Assembly: GCA_016763595.1 (NCBI GenBank)
Contig: JAESTN010000110.1
Coordinates: forward strand, 1 to 7,386
DNA length: 7,386 bases
Reading direction: 5' to 3'
Origin: Flavobacteriaceae bacterium
GTDB lineage: Bacteria; Bacteroidota; Bacteroidia; Flavobacteriales; Flavobacteriaceae
Part shown: piece after piece, positions 1 to 6,800 of the stretch
Numbering within the stretch: the stretch's first letter is position 1
How the letters are laid out: each line of letters starts with the position of its first letter
The notes under the pieces: model-generated
Databases searched by the model: none
Told to the model about the DNA's origin: nothing
Seen by the model: the letters and a program-made list of their open reading frames with translations, nothing else
Program-made: the position numbers and the translations under genes

Positions 1-105
1 CAATCTAAACAACAAATTTCTGTGAACTTAACATCGGGAGTATATATTGTGCATTTAATAGATTCTAATAATAAGAAAGCAACCAGCAAGGTTATTATTA
101 AATAA
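1..105 (+). CDS. C-terminal end of a secreted protein with a type A T9SS sorting domain (partial, 5' end outside window)
   Basis: The reading frame is open from base 1 to a TAA at 103-105 and gives 34 residues ending in SKVIIK. The tail contains VNLTSGVYIVHLID, then an Asn/Lys-rich turn, then a short basic end. This matches the type A C-terminal domain of type IX secretion cargo: a G-x-Y-[IL]-[VL] strand, a turn with polar residues, and a final Lys-rich strand. In this family the domain directs an already Sec-exported protein through the T9SS outer-membrane channel, after which it is usually cleaved and the protein is released or anchored to lipopolysaccharide. The catalytic or binding part lies upstream of the window, so the function of the whole protein cannot be told. 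A terminator follows 17 bases after the stop, so this is the last gene of its transcript. Confidence 0.8.
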   Translation, partial: QSKQQISVNLTSGVYIVHLIDSNNKKATSKVIIK

Positions 106-122
106 TATATACGAGTATATAT

Positions 123-156
123 AAAAAAAGGGCTGTTTATAAACAGTCCTTTTTTT
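123..156. terminator. Rho-independent terminator shared by the T9SS cargo gene (+) and dxs (-)
   Basis: A near-perfect inverted repeat (130-149, GGGCTGTTTA/TAAACAGTCC) is flanked by seven A (123-129) and seven T (150-156). This gives a stem followed by a T-tract on both strands. On the + strand RNA the one imperfect pair (132/147) is a G-U wobble. On the - strand RNA it is an A-C mismatch, so the hairpin should work better for the + gene. The dxs stop codon (155-157) lies at the edge of the T-tract, so the dxs transcript enters the hairpin directly after its stop. Confidence 0.85.
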
Positions 157-1918
157 ATTGAAGTTTTTTTATCTTTTGTAAAATTGATTCAGAATCTATC
201 TTGGCAATTTTATGCAGTTCATCTACTGTTCCTTGGTGAATAAATTCATCCGGAATTCCTAGTATTGATATGTTGTTTTTGTAGTTGTTTTTTGAAGCAA
301 ATTCTAAAATACTACTCCCCAACCCTCCTTTTATGGTACCATCTTCAACAGTAATTATTTTTGAGTGTGAAGTAAATATTATATGTAATAATTCTTCATC
401 TAAAGGTTTTAAAAAACGCATGTCATAATGAGAAACACCTTCATTTAGAATTGCTTTAGTTACATTTTTAGAAATACTTCCAATGGATAAAACAGCAATA
501 GCCTTTCCTTCTTTTAGGCAAGCACCAGTTCCAATTTCAATTTCAGAAAATGGTTTTTTCCAATCAATTAGTACCCCTTTTCCTCTTGGATACCTTATAG
601 CAATTGGATTTTTCAATCCTAATTGAGCGGTGTACATAATGTTTCGTAGTTCCACTTCATTTCTAGGTGCAAAAATAAGTAGGTTCGGAATACAGTTTAA
701 ATATGCCAAATCAAAAACTCCATGATGCGTAGCGCCATCTTCACCAACCAAGCCTGCCCTGTCTAAACAAAAAACAACGGGTAAGTTTTGCAAAGCAACA
801 TCGTGTATTATTTGGTCGTAAGAACGTTGTAAAAAAGTAGAATAAATATTGCAAAAAGGAATCAATCCTTGCGTTGCCATACCAGCAGATAAGGTAACCG
901 CATGCTGTTCTGCAATTCCAACATCAAAAGTTCTGTTAGGGAATTCATCTAACATAAATTTTAAAGAACTACCAGTAAGCATTGCTGGAGTTATTCCAAC
1001 AATTTTATCATTTGTAGTTGCCAATTCAACCAATGTTTTCCCAAATACATCTTGATATTTTATGGGCTCAATTTTTGTTTCTTTCGGAATTAGCTCACCA
1101 GTTTTACTATTAAATTTCCCTGGTGCATGATATTTAACTTGGTCTTCCTCTGCTTGTTGTAATCCTTTACCTTTGGTGGTGATTATATGTAGAAATTTGG
1201 GCCCTTTTACTTTTTTTAATCGGCTTAATTCAGAAAGTAACTCCTCTAAATTATGGCCATCAATTGGCCCAGAATACTTAAAATTTAATGCTTTTATAAT
1301 ATTGTTTTGAGCCGCCAGTCTTTTGTCACTTTTCACCTTTGTTAGATACTCTTTTAAAGCACCTACTGCCGGATCAATACCAATGGCATTATCATTTAAA
1401 ATAACCAATACATTAGCATCAGTTACACCTGCATGGTTCAATGCTTCAAATGCCATTCCGCTAGCAATAGATGCATCCCCAATAACGGCAATATGTTGTT
1501 TTTCTGTGTCTCCTTTTAATTTTGAAGCAATTGCCATTCCTAAAACTGCAGAAATAGAAGTAGAAGAATGTCCAACACCAAAAGCATCATAAATACTTTC
1601 AGAACGTTTTGGAAAACCAGAAATACCATTCAATCTTCTATTGGTATGAAAAATGTCTTTGCGCTCGGTTAATATTTTATGAACGTAGGCTTGATGTCCT
1701 ACATCCCAAACCAATAAATCATTTGGTGTGTCAAATAAATAATGCAATGCAATTGTTAACTCAATAACGCCTAAACTTGCACCCAAATGACCTTCTTTTG
1801 TGGCCACAATATCAATGATAAAATCACGTAAATCTTTTGCCAATTCTGGTAATTGATTGGAATTTAATTTTCGTAAATCTTGTGGATTGTGTATTTTATC
1901 TAATAACTTTGCCATCAT
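155..1918 (-). CDS. dxs: 1-deoxy-D-xylulose-5-phosphate synthase (DXS)
   Basis: The 587-residue protein condenses pyruvate and glyceraldehyde 3-phosphate, with thiamine diphosphate and Mg2+, into 1-deoxy-D-xylulose 5-phosphate. This is the first and usually rate-limiting step of the MEP isoprenoid pathway, in the cytoplasm. The N-terminal thiamine-binding domain shows GHLGASLG with His44, WDVGHQAY with His75, GDAS at 147-150 (Mg ligand Asp148) and ILNDN at 173-177 (Asn175). The central pyrimidine-binding domain shows DVGIAEQHAV with catalytic Glu337, and DRAGLVGEDGATHHG at 386-400 with Arg387, Asp394 and His399. IRYPRG (441-446) leads into the C-terminal transketolase domain. Homologues are about 620 residues (E. 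coli); here the flexible segment after residue 188 is about 30 residues shorter. Two ATG codons in a row (1918-1916, 1915-1913) make the start ambiguous by one residue. The gene is divergent from tadA and stops inside the shared terminator. Confidence 0.97.
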   Translation of the reverse strand: MMAKLLDKIHNPQDLRKLNSNQLPELAKDLRDFIIDIVATKEGHLGASLGVIELTIALHYLFDTPNDLLVWDVGHQAYVHKILTERKDIFHTNRRLNGISGFPKRSESIYDAFGVGHSSTSISAVLGMAIASKLKGDTEKQHIAVIGDASIASGMAFEALNHAGVTDANVLVILNDNAIGIDPAVGALKEYLTKVKSDKRLAAQNNIIKALNFKYSGPIDGHNLEELLSELSRLKKVKGPKFLHIITTKGKGLQQAEEDQVKYHAPGKFNSKTGELIPKETKIEPIKYQDVFGKTLVELATTNDKIVGITPAMLTGSSLKFMLDEFPNRTFDVGIAEQHAVTLSAGMATQGLIPFCNIYSTFLQRSYDQIIHDVALQNLPVVFCLDRAGLVGEDGATHHGVFDLAYLNCIPNLLIFAPRNEVELRNIMYTAQLGLKNPIAIRYPRGKGVLIDWKKPFSEIEIGTGACLKEGKAIAVLSIGSISKNVTKAILNEGVSHYDMRFLKPLDEELLHIIFTSHSKIITVEDGTIKGGLGSSILEFASKNNYKNNISILGIPDEFIHQGTVDELHKIAKIDSESILQKIKKLQ

Positions 1919-1922
1919 GCAA

Positions 1923-1930
1923 CAAAAGTA
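1923..1930 (-). promoter_or_regulatory. dxs promoter -7 box (Bacteroidota TAnnTTTG type)
   Basis: Read on the - strand this is TACTTTTG, a full match to the Bacteroidota sigma factor -7 consensus TAnnTTTG. Only four bases (TTGC) separate it from the first dxs ATG, so transcription would begin at or next to the start codon. I see no convincing TTTG -33 element at the expected distance upstream, which lowers confidence. Confidence 0.55.
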
Positions 1931-1981
1931 CGAGTTTTAGAACTCATTTGCTTTTTGTATTATTGAAAAAATATTTAAAAA

Positions 1982-2431
1982 ATGATAAACCCTTTTGACG
2001 ATACGTATTTTATGAAAAAAGCCTTAGACGAAGCACATATTGCTTTTGATAAAGGAGAAGTTCCTGTTGGGGCAATTATCGTTTTTAAAGATCAAATTAT
2101 TTCCCGAGCTCATAATTTAACAGAAACCTTAAATGATGTGACTGCTCATGCAGAAATGCAAGCCTTTACAGCAGCAGCTGATTATTTGGGAGGGAAGTAT
2201 TTAAAGGACTGTATATTATATGTAACGCTTGAGCCTTGCCAAATGTGTGCAGGTGCCAGTTATTGGACACAAATAGGGAAAATAGTATATGGTGCTTCTG
2301 AATTAGACAGAGGTTTTGTGAAGTTAAACACCAAATTGCATCCTAAAACAAAGGTTTTAAAAGGGGTGTTAGAAAATGACTGTAGCTTGCTTTTAAAGCG
2401 TTTTTTTGTAGAAAAACGAAACTTAAATTAA
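1982..2431 (+). CDS. tadA: tRNA-specific adenosine-34 deaminase (TadA)
   Basis: The 149-residue zinc deaminase of the cytidine deaminase fold converts adenosine 34 to inosine in the wobble position of tRNA-Arg(ACG), and is usually essential in bacteria. The zinc site is visible: HAEMQA with ligand His56 and proton-shuttle Glu58, and TLEPCQMCAGA with ligands Cys86 and Cys89. KGEVPVGA at 24-31 and HNLTETLND at 44-52 sit at the usual places before the active site, and IVYGASELDRGF (101-112) follows it as in TadA. The length is normal for the family (about 150-170). A second in-frame ATG lies at codon 11, but residues 1-10 (MINPFDDTYF) resemble the usual start of flavobacterial homologues, so the first ATG is preferred. 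It is preceded by an A-rich stretch with no Shine-Dalgarno sequence. The promoter must lie in the 63 bases shared with dxs, but no clear box is seen there. A related purine or nucleoside deaminase is possible but less likely. Confidence 0.93.
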   Translation: MINPFDDTYFMKKALDEAHIAFDKGEVPVGAIIVFKDQIISRAHNLTETLNDVTAHAEMQAFTAAADYLGGKYLKDCILYVTLEPCQMCAGASYWTQIGKIVYGASELDRGFVKLNTKLHPKTKVLKGVLENDCSLLLKRFFVEKRNLN

Positions 2432-2438
2432 TATAGCA

Positions 2439-2454
2439 GGCTTCAATTGAAGCC
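2439..2454. terminator. Palindromic hairpin between convergent tadA and the lipoprotein gene
   Basis: GGCTTCAATTGAAGCC is a perfect 16-base palindrome that can fold as a 6-bp stem with an AATT loop. It lies 7 bases after the tadA stop and 9 bases beyond the stop of the opposing gene. On the + strand it is followed by an interrupted T-run (GGTTATTATTTATT), so it probably ends tadA transcription. On the - strand the following sequence is AT-rich but has no T-tract, so termination there would be weaker. Confidence 0.55.
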
Positions 2455-2463
2455 GGTTATTAT

Positions 2464-3897
2464 TTATTCTCCTGTTATTTTAATATTGTCAATTTGAAAT
2501 GTTGTGGTAACACCTCCATCGGCGCCAACATATTTAAAGGCAACATGAAAATCACCAGTTAAACATTCAATATTTACGATTCCAGATTTTGTGAAACGAC
2601 TCCCGTAACCAGAACTAGGCCCTTCAGATAGCGCTACATCTACTTGAACCCAAGTGGCACTTTTTACATCACCCGTAAAATTAGAAGATACAAAAACAGT
2701 CATTACTTTTCCGTTGTCATACCCTGTATTTGTTTCGAATGAAAGTTTTTCGTTTGTTGATGCATCTAAATTTATTGTTGGAGAAACGAGCCAAACTTCT
2801 AAGGGGTTTTCTCCACTATTATACCCCGATAACTCCATGAAACGATTTCCTTTAGATGATTTTGATTTAAAGAGTACACGATTTCCATTTGCATTAATAT
2901 TACTCCATCCTGCTGCTAATAAAGCCGAATTATTTTTAATATTCCCAAAATCTTCGTTTAATAAAATGATAGCATCTCCACCAGTTGATATGCCACAGTC
3001 TAAAAACACAGGATCACATCTATCATTGTTGTAAAATGAAATATCTGAAGGAGAATTGATAATAGTCACCAAAAATTCGGAGCTGTAATCTTTGCTTAAA
3101 ACGGCATTAATACCTCCTTTATCCTTAGGAATGATTGTTGATTTAAAACTTGCAAACGTACTTGTTTGCAATCGAATTGTATTTTCTGTTTCGCAATCAA
3201 AGAGATATCGAAACCCATCAAATTCATCATTGGGTTCTCCTGAAAAGGATTTTTGTAATTGTGTTTTTTCAAACTGAGCATTTTCTAATCGAATGAATGT
3301 ATTTAGATGCTGTTCAGTAATCGTTGAAAGGTTAACAATTGTTGGTTTAATTTTTTCTACAACAGCAGATCTGATAAGGTGATTTTTTATGGCTGTTGAT
3401 GGAATATTTTGGACACGACTTCCATCTAAAAAACCTAAAACATATTTTCCATGTGTTAAATTTGTTGGATCAATGCTGCTTGCTCCATCATCATAAGAAA
3501 CTGATAAACCATCCAATTTAATATAGAGTTTCCGTCCAATGTCATAACTTGTATTTAAAGAAGGTTTATTAAGGAGTATCTCGATTCCCGCCATAGGGTT
3601 TTCTGAGGTGTCTTGAAGAATTATTTTTTTATAGAAGTTTCCTGTTGCGTCAGAAGAAACCACAAAACCTTGAATGTATGTAGGATTGTTTTCATGAATT
3701 GGAAAGGTATAAATCACTTTATTGTTCGAATTAAATTCTTGTTGTAGCGCGGTTTTTATTTTTGAAATTGATGAGTTTACTTCAATATTAGGTTCTGTCG
3801 TAGAAGTGTTAGGTATTTCAAAAGTACCATCTGGAACACAAGAAAAAGAGAATAAAAGGGCAGATAAAAACAGTGTTTTTTTAGCTTTATTTTTCAT
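2464..3897 (-). CDS. Surface lipoprotein with DUF5689-like and choice-of-anchor J-like domains
   Basis: The 477-residue protein starts with a basic-hydrophobic signal peptide ending in FSFSC, so Cys20 is the likely lipidated residue. This is a relaxed lipobox of the kind Bacteroidota use. The following CVPDGTFEIP has acidic and aromatic residues that partly resemble surface-export signals of flavobacterial lipoproteins. Residues about 40-290 resemble DUF5689: YIQGFVVSSDATGNFYK, then IILQD, then SYDIGRKLYIKLDGL, and later an FIRLENAQFE strand. Residues about 311-477 resemble a choice-of-anchor J (cleaved-adhesin type) beta-sandwich: LNEDFGN near the start, WLVSPTINLD at 369-378 and the closing FQIDNIKIT. 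There is no enzyme motif, so a binding role at the outer surface is inferred. It lies 15 bases downstream of the TonB-dependent receptor with no terminator between them, so it is probably co-transcribed and serves as its lipoprotein partner. The domain names come from pattern recognition, not from a profile search. The ligand is unknown. Confidence 0.85.
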   Translation of the reverse strand: MKNKAKKTLFLSALLFSFSCVPDGTFEIPNTSTTEPNIEVNSSISKIKTALQQEFNSNNKVIYTFPIHENNPTYIQGFVVSSDATGNFYKKIILQDTSENPMAGIEILLNKPSLNTSYDIGRKLYIKLDGLSVSYDDGASSIDPTNLTHGKYVLGFLDGSRVQNIPSTAIKNHLIRSAVVEKIKPTIVNLSTITEQHLNTFIRLENAQFEKTQLQKSFSGEPNDEFDGFRYLFDCETENTIRLQTSTFASFKSTIIPKDKGGINAVLSKDYSSEFLVTIINSPSDISFYNNDRCDPVFLDCGISTGGDAIILLNEDFGNIKNNSALLAAGWSNINANGNRVLFKSKSSKGNRFMELSGYNSGENPLEVWLVSPTINLDASTNEKLSFETNTGYDNGKVMTVFVSSNFTGDVKSATWVQVDVALSEGPSSGYGSRFTKSGIVNIECLTGDFHVAFKYVGADGGVTTTFQIDNIKITGE

Positions 3898-3912
3898 AGC
3901 ATTTTTGTTTTA

Positions 3913-6696
3913 TTAGATTCTAATAGTTAAATTTAAAAAGTACGTTGTGCCTCTTCCATACCAATATTTATTACCAAAAACAGGTTTCTCTAGCGCTTTA
4001 TCATCACGTAATTCCCTAAAGTTGGCATTTCTTCCTTGTTCAAATCCACCTGTTTTATACTGGGTATTTAAGAGATTGCTTATGCTAGCGAAAAAACCAA
4101 TGTAATAATGATCAATTTTCCAAGTCTTACCACCCACAAAATTTACTATTGAGTAATTTTTAAATTGTTCTTGTTCTAATAGTTTTTTGGCAAGTATTGA
4201 ATCATAATCATTGAATGGAATTCCTCCGTCATCTGAAAAATTTGTAGTCCTAGTTAAGGGGTTTATATCAACGTATATCCCATCAAAAAAGTTGACAGTT
4301 GCCCCAATCCACCAATATTCAGGAGCGCGATATTCAAACCCAAATGAATATGCTTTTTGTGGGCCAACAGGTAATTTGTAATTTTTTAAATGTGAAGTTC
4401 TACTTTTAAATTGAAAATTTTCTGACTCTGAATTTAATGCTAAATTAGGGCTGTTATCAAAGGTGTATTGGCCAATATTTGCGGCTCCTTTCAGTTTTAA
4501 AACGGATGTAACCTGGGCCTCTATACCAATTTCTATTCCGAAATGTTTTTTACCAACCCCTGTTAAAACTTCTTGAACAAAAGCGGTGTTCTCTGAATCA
4601 CTTCCTCCAATTCCATCAGCGTAATAAAAAGAAACGGCAGTAAGATCTTCTCTTTTGGTAAAGTATCCCGAAATTTTTGCTTGAAGAATTGGAGAGCGAA
4701 AAACATAACTAAGATCAGCACTTATCGTTTTTTCAGAAGTCAAGTTTTTAACAACCGAATTACTAATTCTAACATTAGAAAAGGAGTTTTGTAAAGTTGG
4801 TGGCTTGGTCACATAAGCAAGGTTTAGATGCACTAGATGTCTACCAGTAATTTTAGAAGTAAGTCCGGCTTTGAACCCGAAATCCATAAATATTAACTGC
4901 TCAGACGCTCCAAGTGATTCTTTCTGACCTTTAAACTTCCCGTTTTGATACTGACCAATTCTTTGGTAGGAAGTAGAAGAGATACTACCTGCTATAAACG
5001 CGTCAATTTTATTATAATTAAATTGAGCTTGAATAAAACCATTTGAAATTTTTGCTTCTAAAGTATAGTTGTATTTAAAACGAGCTGCTTTAGAAGCGAT
5101 TCGATTAGGATGTAAAAAATCATTTTGTTTTCGATCAGTATTCTCAGCAAAATTATCAATGTCTAAAAACCCTTTTCCTCCTAAGAGATCTAAAATTTTG
5201 GCATAGTTTTCTGAATGTAGCTGTTTTAATTGAATTGAAGCATTGAGTAAAACATGATCTGTGATTTCTGTTTCAAAAATGCTGTTTATGATGAACAGTT
5301 TGTCATCATTTCTATCTTCATATAAAACATAAGTTGTGTTGCTATTATTAAATGGATTTTGATTTGCTAGATACAGTTGTTTCCAGTCTAATTGTCCATC
5401 TTCAATAAAATGTTGCTCCATTCTATATACATTCGGGTAGTTTTGTCTCAGGGCATAACTTGGTAATTTTTGATAATAACTTGGATCGGGATTTGAGCCC
5501 CCCAATCTAACAATTGTTGGAATGCTATTGATTGCCCCATCAATTTTACTACCATTATAATCTATTCTAGAATTGCTGACTTTACCAAATTGATATCCAA
5601 TATTAGTTTGTAGAGTTGATTTTGAGTTAAGGTTCCAATAATGATTTAATAGTATAATTGGCTCCACTACTTCTTTAATTCTTGAGTTCCTAATTTCACC
5701 ATTCTGAAACCCCCAATATGAGTTGTATCGTGTGCCTTTTAAATCAAAAACCTCTTGTGTGTTCGCAGATGATTTTCCTCTTTTATTTGCTGATATAATT
5801 GCAGAAATATTAATGCTACTGTTCTTATTCAACCTCTTTTCTATACTTGCAAAAAATGAATTTGCATCATAAAACGTTCCGTCAGAATACCCTTCTTTAG
5901 CCGTTCTACTACTTGCAGAAAAAGTAAACGCCCAGTCATTTTTTAATACGCCAGAAGCGTGTGTAATCATGATTCTATGGTTGTAACTTCTATTTGAAGA
6001 GGCATACGAGATTTTGGTTCCTGTTCTGGTTTCTTTAGGTCTAATATTTATATTTGTAACACCTAGCAGCTTTCCAAAAGTGTAGGATGAAGGCGATAAG
6101 CCAGCGTTAAATTCTTGGTTGTTTGTTACATCATTAAGACCTCCCCAATTACTCCATTGTGGTCTTCCATTATAAATTTTATTGAATTCAATTCCGTTAA
6201 TTAAGATTGAACCATTTTCAGACCCCAATCCTTTTACTCTAAAAAACGAAGCACTAAATTCATAGGCAGCTGTTCTTAAGTAAATGTCTTTAGAAGCTTG
6301 TAGCAGACCAGAAATATTATCAGATGTTGTTGTGTCATCATTTAACTCGTCATCGCTTAAAGTAATGACACTTAAATCTAGAGTATCTGTACGATTCTTA
6401 TAGAATAAAATAGTGCCTAAATCAATTGTCTTTCCTGTAAATTGAATTGAGAATTTTTGCGTTTCATATCCTTGAAGCTTTAATTCAAGAATGTACATTC
6501 CATTGGTGTTATTTTTAATAATAAATACACCATTATTAGTCGTTTTTATAACAAGTAGTTTTGAGTTTAAAATGACTTTTACATGTTCAATAGGTTTTTC
6601 AGAATCGGAGTCTACAACGACTCCTTTGACAATATTCTGTGCAGTAATCCCATAGCAGAGAAATGCAAAGAATACCATTAGGATGGTTCTTTTCAT
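3913..6696 (-). CDS. TonB-dependent outer-membrane receptor with N-terminal carboxypeptidase-regulatory-like domain
   Basis: From the chosen ATG (6696-6694) the protein has 927 residues. It is a gated beta-barrel that would import a ligand across the outer membrane using TonB-ExbBD energy. Residues 1-19 are a signal peptide (MKRTILMVFF... ending ITA before Gln20). Residues about 21-97 form a carboxypeptidase-regulatory-like beta domain (VKGVVVDSDSEKPIEHVKVIL, shortened: VKGVVVDSD and PIEHVKVIL). LSVITL at 108-113 is a candidate TonB box. The plug follows at about 125-225, with FRVKGLGSENGSILINGIEF (152-171) as its landmark, and then the 22-strand-type barrel to the end (YFLNLTIRI). The frame also opens at an upstream TTG (6705), but the ATG is preferred because it directly precedes the Lys-Arg start of the signal peptide. 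The protein is unlike a classical SusC in having no SusD gene after it; a DUF5689-type lipoprotein takes that place. The substrate is unknown. Confidence 0.93.
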   Translation of the reverse strand: MKRTILMVFFAFLCYGITAQNIVKGVVVDSDSEKPIEHVKVILNSKLLVIKTTNNGVFIIKNNTNGMYILELKLQGYETQKFSIQFTGKTIDLGTILFYKNRTDTLDLSVITLSDDELNDDTTTSDNISGLLQASKDIYLRTAAYEFSASFFRVKGLGSENGSILINGIEFNKIYNGRPQWSNWGGLNDVTNNQEFNAGLSPSSYTFGKLLGVTNINIRPKETRTGTKISYASSNRSYNHRIMITHASGVLKNDWAFTFSASSRTAKEGYSDGTFYDANSFFASIEKRLNKNSSINISAIISANKRGKSSANTQEVFDLKGTRYNSYWGFQNGEIRNSRIKEVVEPIILLNHYWNLNSKSTLQTNIGYQFGKVSNSRIDYNGSKIDGAINSIPTIVRLGGSNPDPSYYQKLPSYALRQNYPNVYRMEQHFIEDGQLDWKQLYLANQNPFNNSNTTYVLYEDRNDDKLFIINSIFETEITDHVLLNASIQLKQLHSENYAKILDLLGGKGFLDIDNFAENTDRKQNDFLHPNRIASKAARFKYNYTLEAKISNGFIQAQFNYNKIDAFIAGSISSTSYQRIGQYQNGKFKGQKESLGASEQLIFMDFGFKAGLTSKITGRHLVHLNLAYVTKPPTLQNSFSNVRISNSVVKNLTSEKTISADLSYVFRSPILQAKISGYFTKREDLTAVSFYYADGIGGSDSENTAFVQEVLTGVGKKHFGIEIGIEAQVTSVLKLKGAANIGQYTFDNSPNLALNSESENFQFKSRTSHLKNYKLPVGPQKAYSFGFEYRAPEYWWIGATVNFFDGIYVDINPLTRTTNFSDDGGIPFNDYDSILAKKLLEQEQFKNYSIVNFVGGKTWKIDHYYIGFFASISNLLNTQYKTGGFEQGRNANFRELRDDKALEKPVFGNKYWYGRGTTYFLNLTIRI

Positions 6697-6712
6697 AAGT
6701 AGCAATTTTATT

Positions 6713-6738
6713 TAAAGGTAGTGATAATTATTTAACAA
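6713..6738 (-). promoter_or_regulatory. Candidate promoter of the receptor-lipoprotein operon
   Basis: On the - strand, TACCTTTA (6720-6713) matches seven of eight bases, or five of six fixed bases, of the Bacteroidota -7 consensus TAnnTTTG. A TTG (6738-6736) lies 15 bases upstream, close to where the -33 element is expected. The start of transcription would fall about 10 bases before the preferred ATG at 6696. No Shine-Dalgarno sequence is seen, which is usual in this phylum. The last base of the box is wrong and the spacing is a little short, so this is tentative. Confidence 0.4.
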
Positions 6739-6755
6739 CTAGATTATCAAGTATT

Positions 6756-6763
6756 TACATTTG
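6756..6763 (+). promoter_or_regulatory. Candidate -7 box for the EEP-family gene
   Basis: TACATTTG is a full match to the Bacteroidota -7 consensus TAnnTTTG and lies 37 bases before the ATG at 6801, giving a leader of about 30 bases. No clear TTTG -33 element is seen near 6733-6739. The box sits in the 104-base divergent region shared with the receptor operon, where the rest of the sequence is AT-rich with no other recognised element. Confidence 0.45.
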
Positions 6764-6800
6764 TTTTTTTGTGTAATTTAGTAAGTCTAAAAACTGTATT

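Noticed and set aside
849..1055. Open frame of 68 codons on + inside dxs
   Set aside because: It lies antisense to well conserved DXS coding sequence, has no recognisable domain and no promoter box before it, so it is a shadow of dxs.
1323..1592. Open frame of 89 codons on + inside dxs
   Set aside because: Antisense to the thiamine-binding region of DXS, with no protein-like motif pattern. The frame is a by-product of codon use in dxs.
1958..1965. TATTATTG as a -7 box for tadA
   Set aside because: One fixed base differs from TAnnTTTG, and the nearest TTTG (1947-1950) is only 7 bases upstream, too close for a -33 element.
1919..1981. Possible riboswitch upstream of dxs (some bacterial thiamine or isoprenoid genes have one)
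   Set aside because: Only 63 bases are available, most of them AT-rich, and the likely -7 box sits next to the ATG, so there is no room for a leader RNA.
2654..3034. Open frame of 126 codons on + inside the lipoprotein gene
   Set aside because: Antisense to the anchor-J-like domain, which has a coherent beta-strand pattern and a natural end on the - strand. The + translation shows no family features.
3092..3281. Short open frames on + (3092-3277) and - (3096-3281) inside the lipoprotein gene
   Set aside because: Both overlap the same coding segment in other frames, with no start signals or recognisable sequence.
3722..3916. Open frame of 64 codons on + at the start of the lipoprotein gene
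   Set aside because: Its hydrophobic C-terminus is just the antisense reading of the lipoprotein signal peptide.
5282..5298. Inverted repeat CTGTT/AACAG resembling the left-hand terminator stem
   Set aside because: It is a 5-bp stem inside the receptor coding sequence with no T-tract, so chance similarity is the simplest explanation.
6774..6781. TAATTTAG as a -7 box for the EEP gene
   Set aside because: It differs from consensus at one fixed base, and the TTTG at 6760-6763 is only 10 bases upstream. The full match TACATTTG at 6756-6763 is a better candidate.
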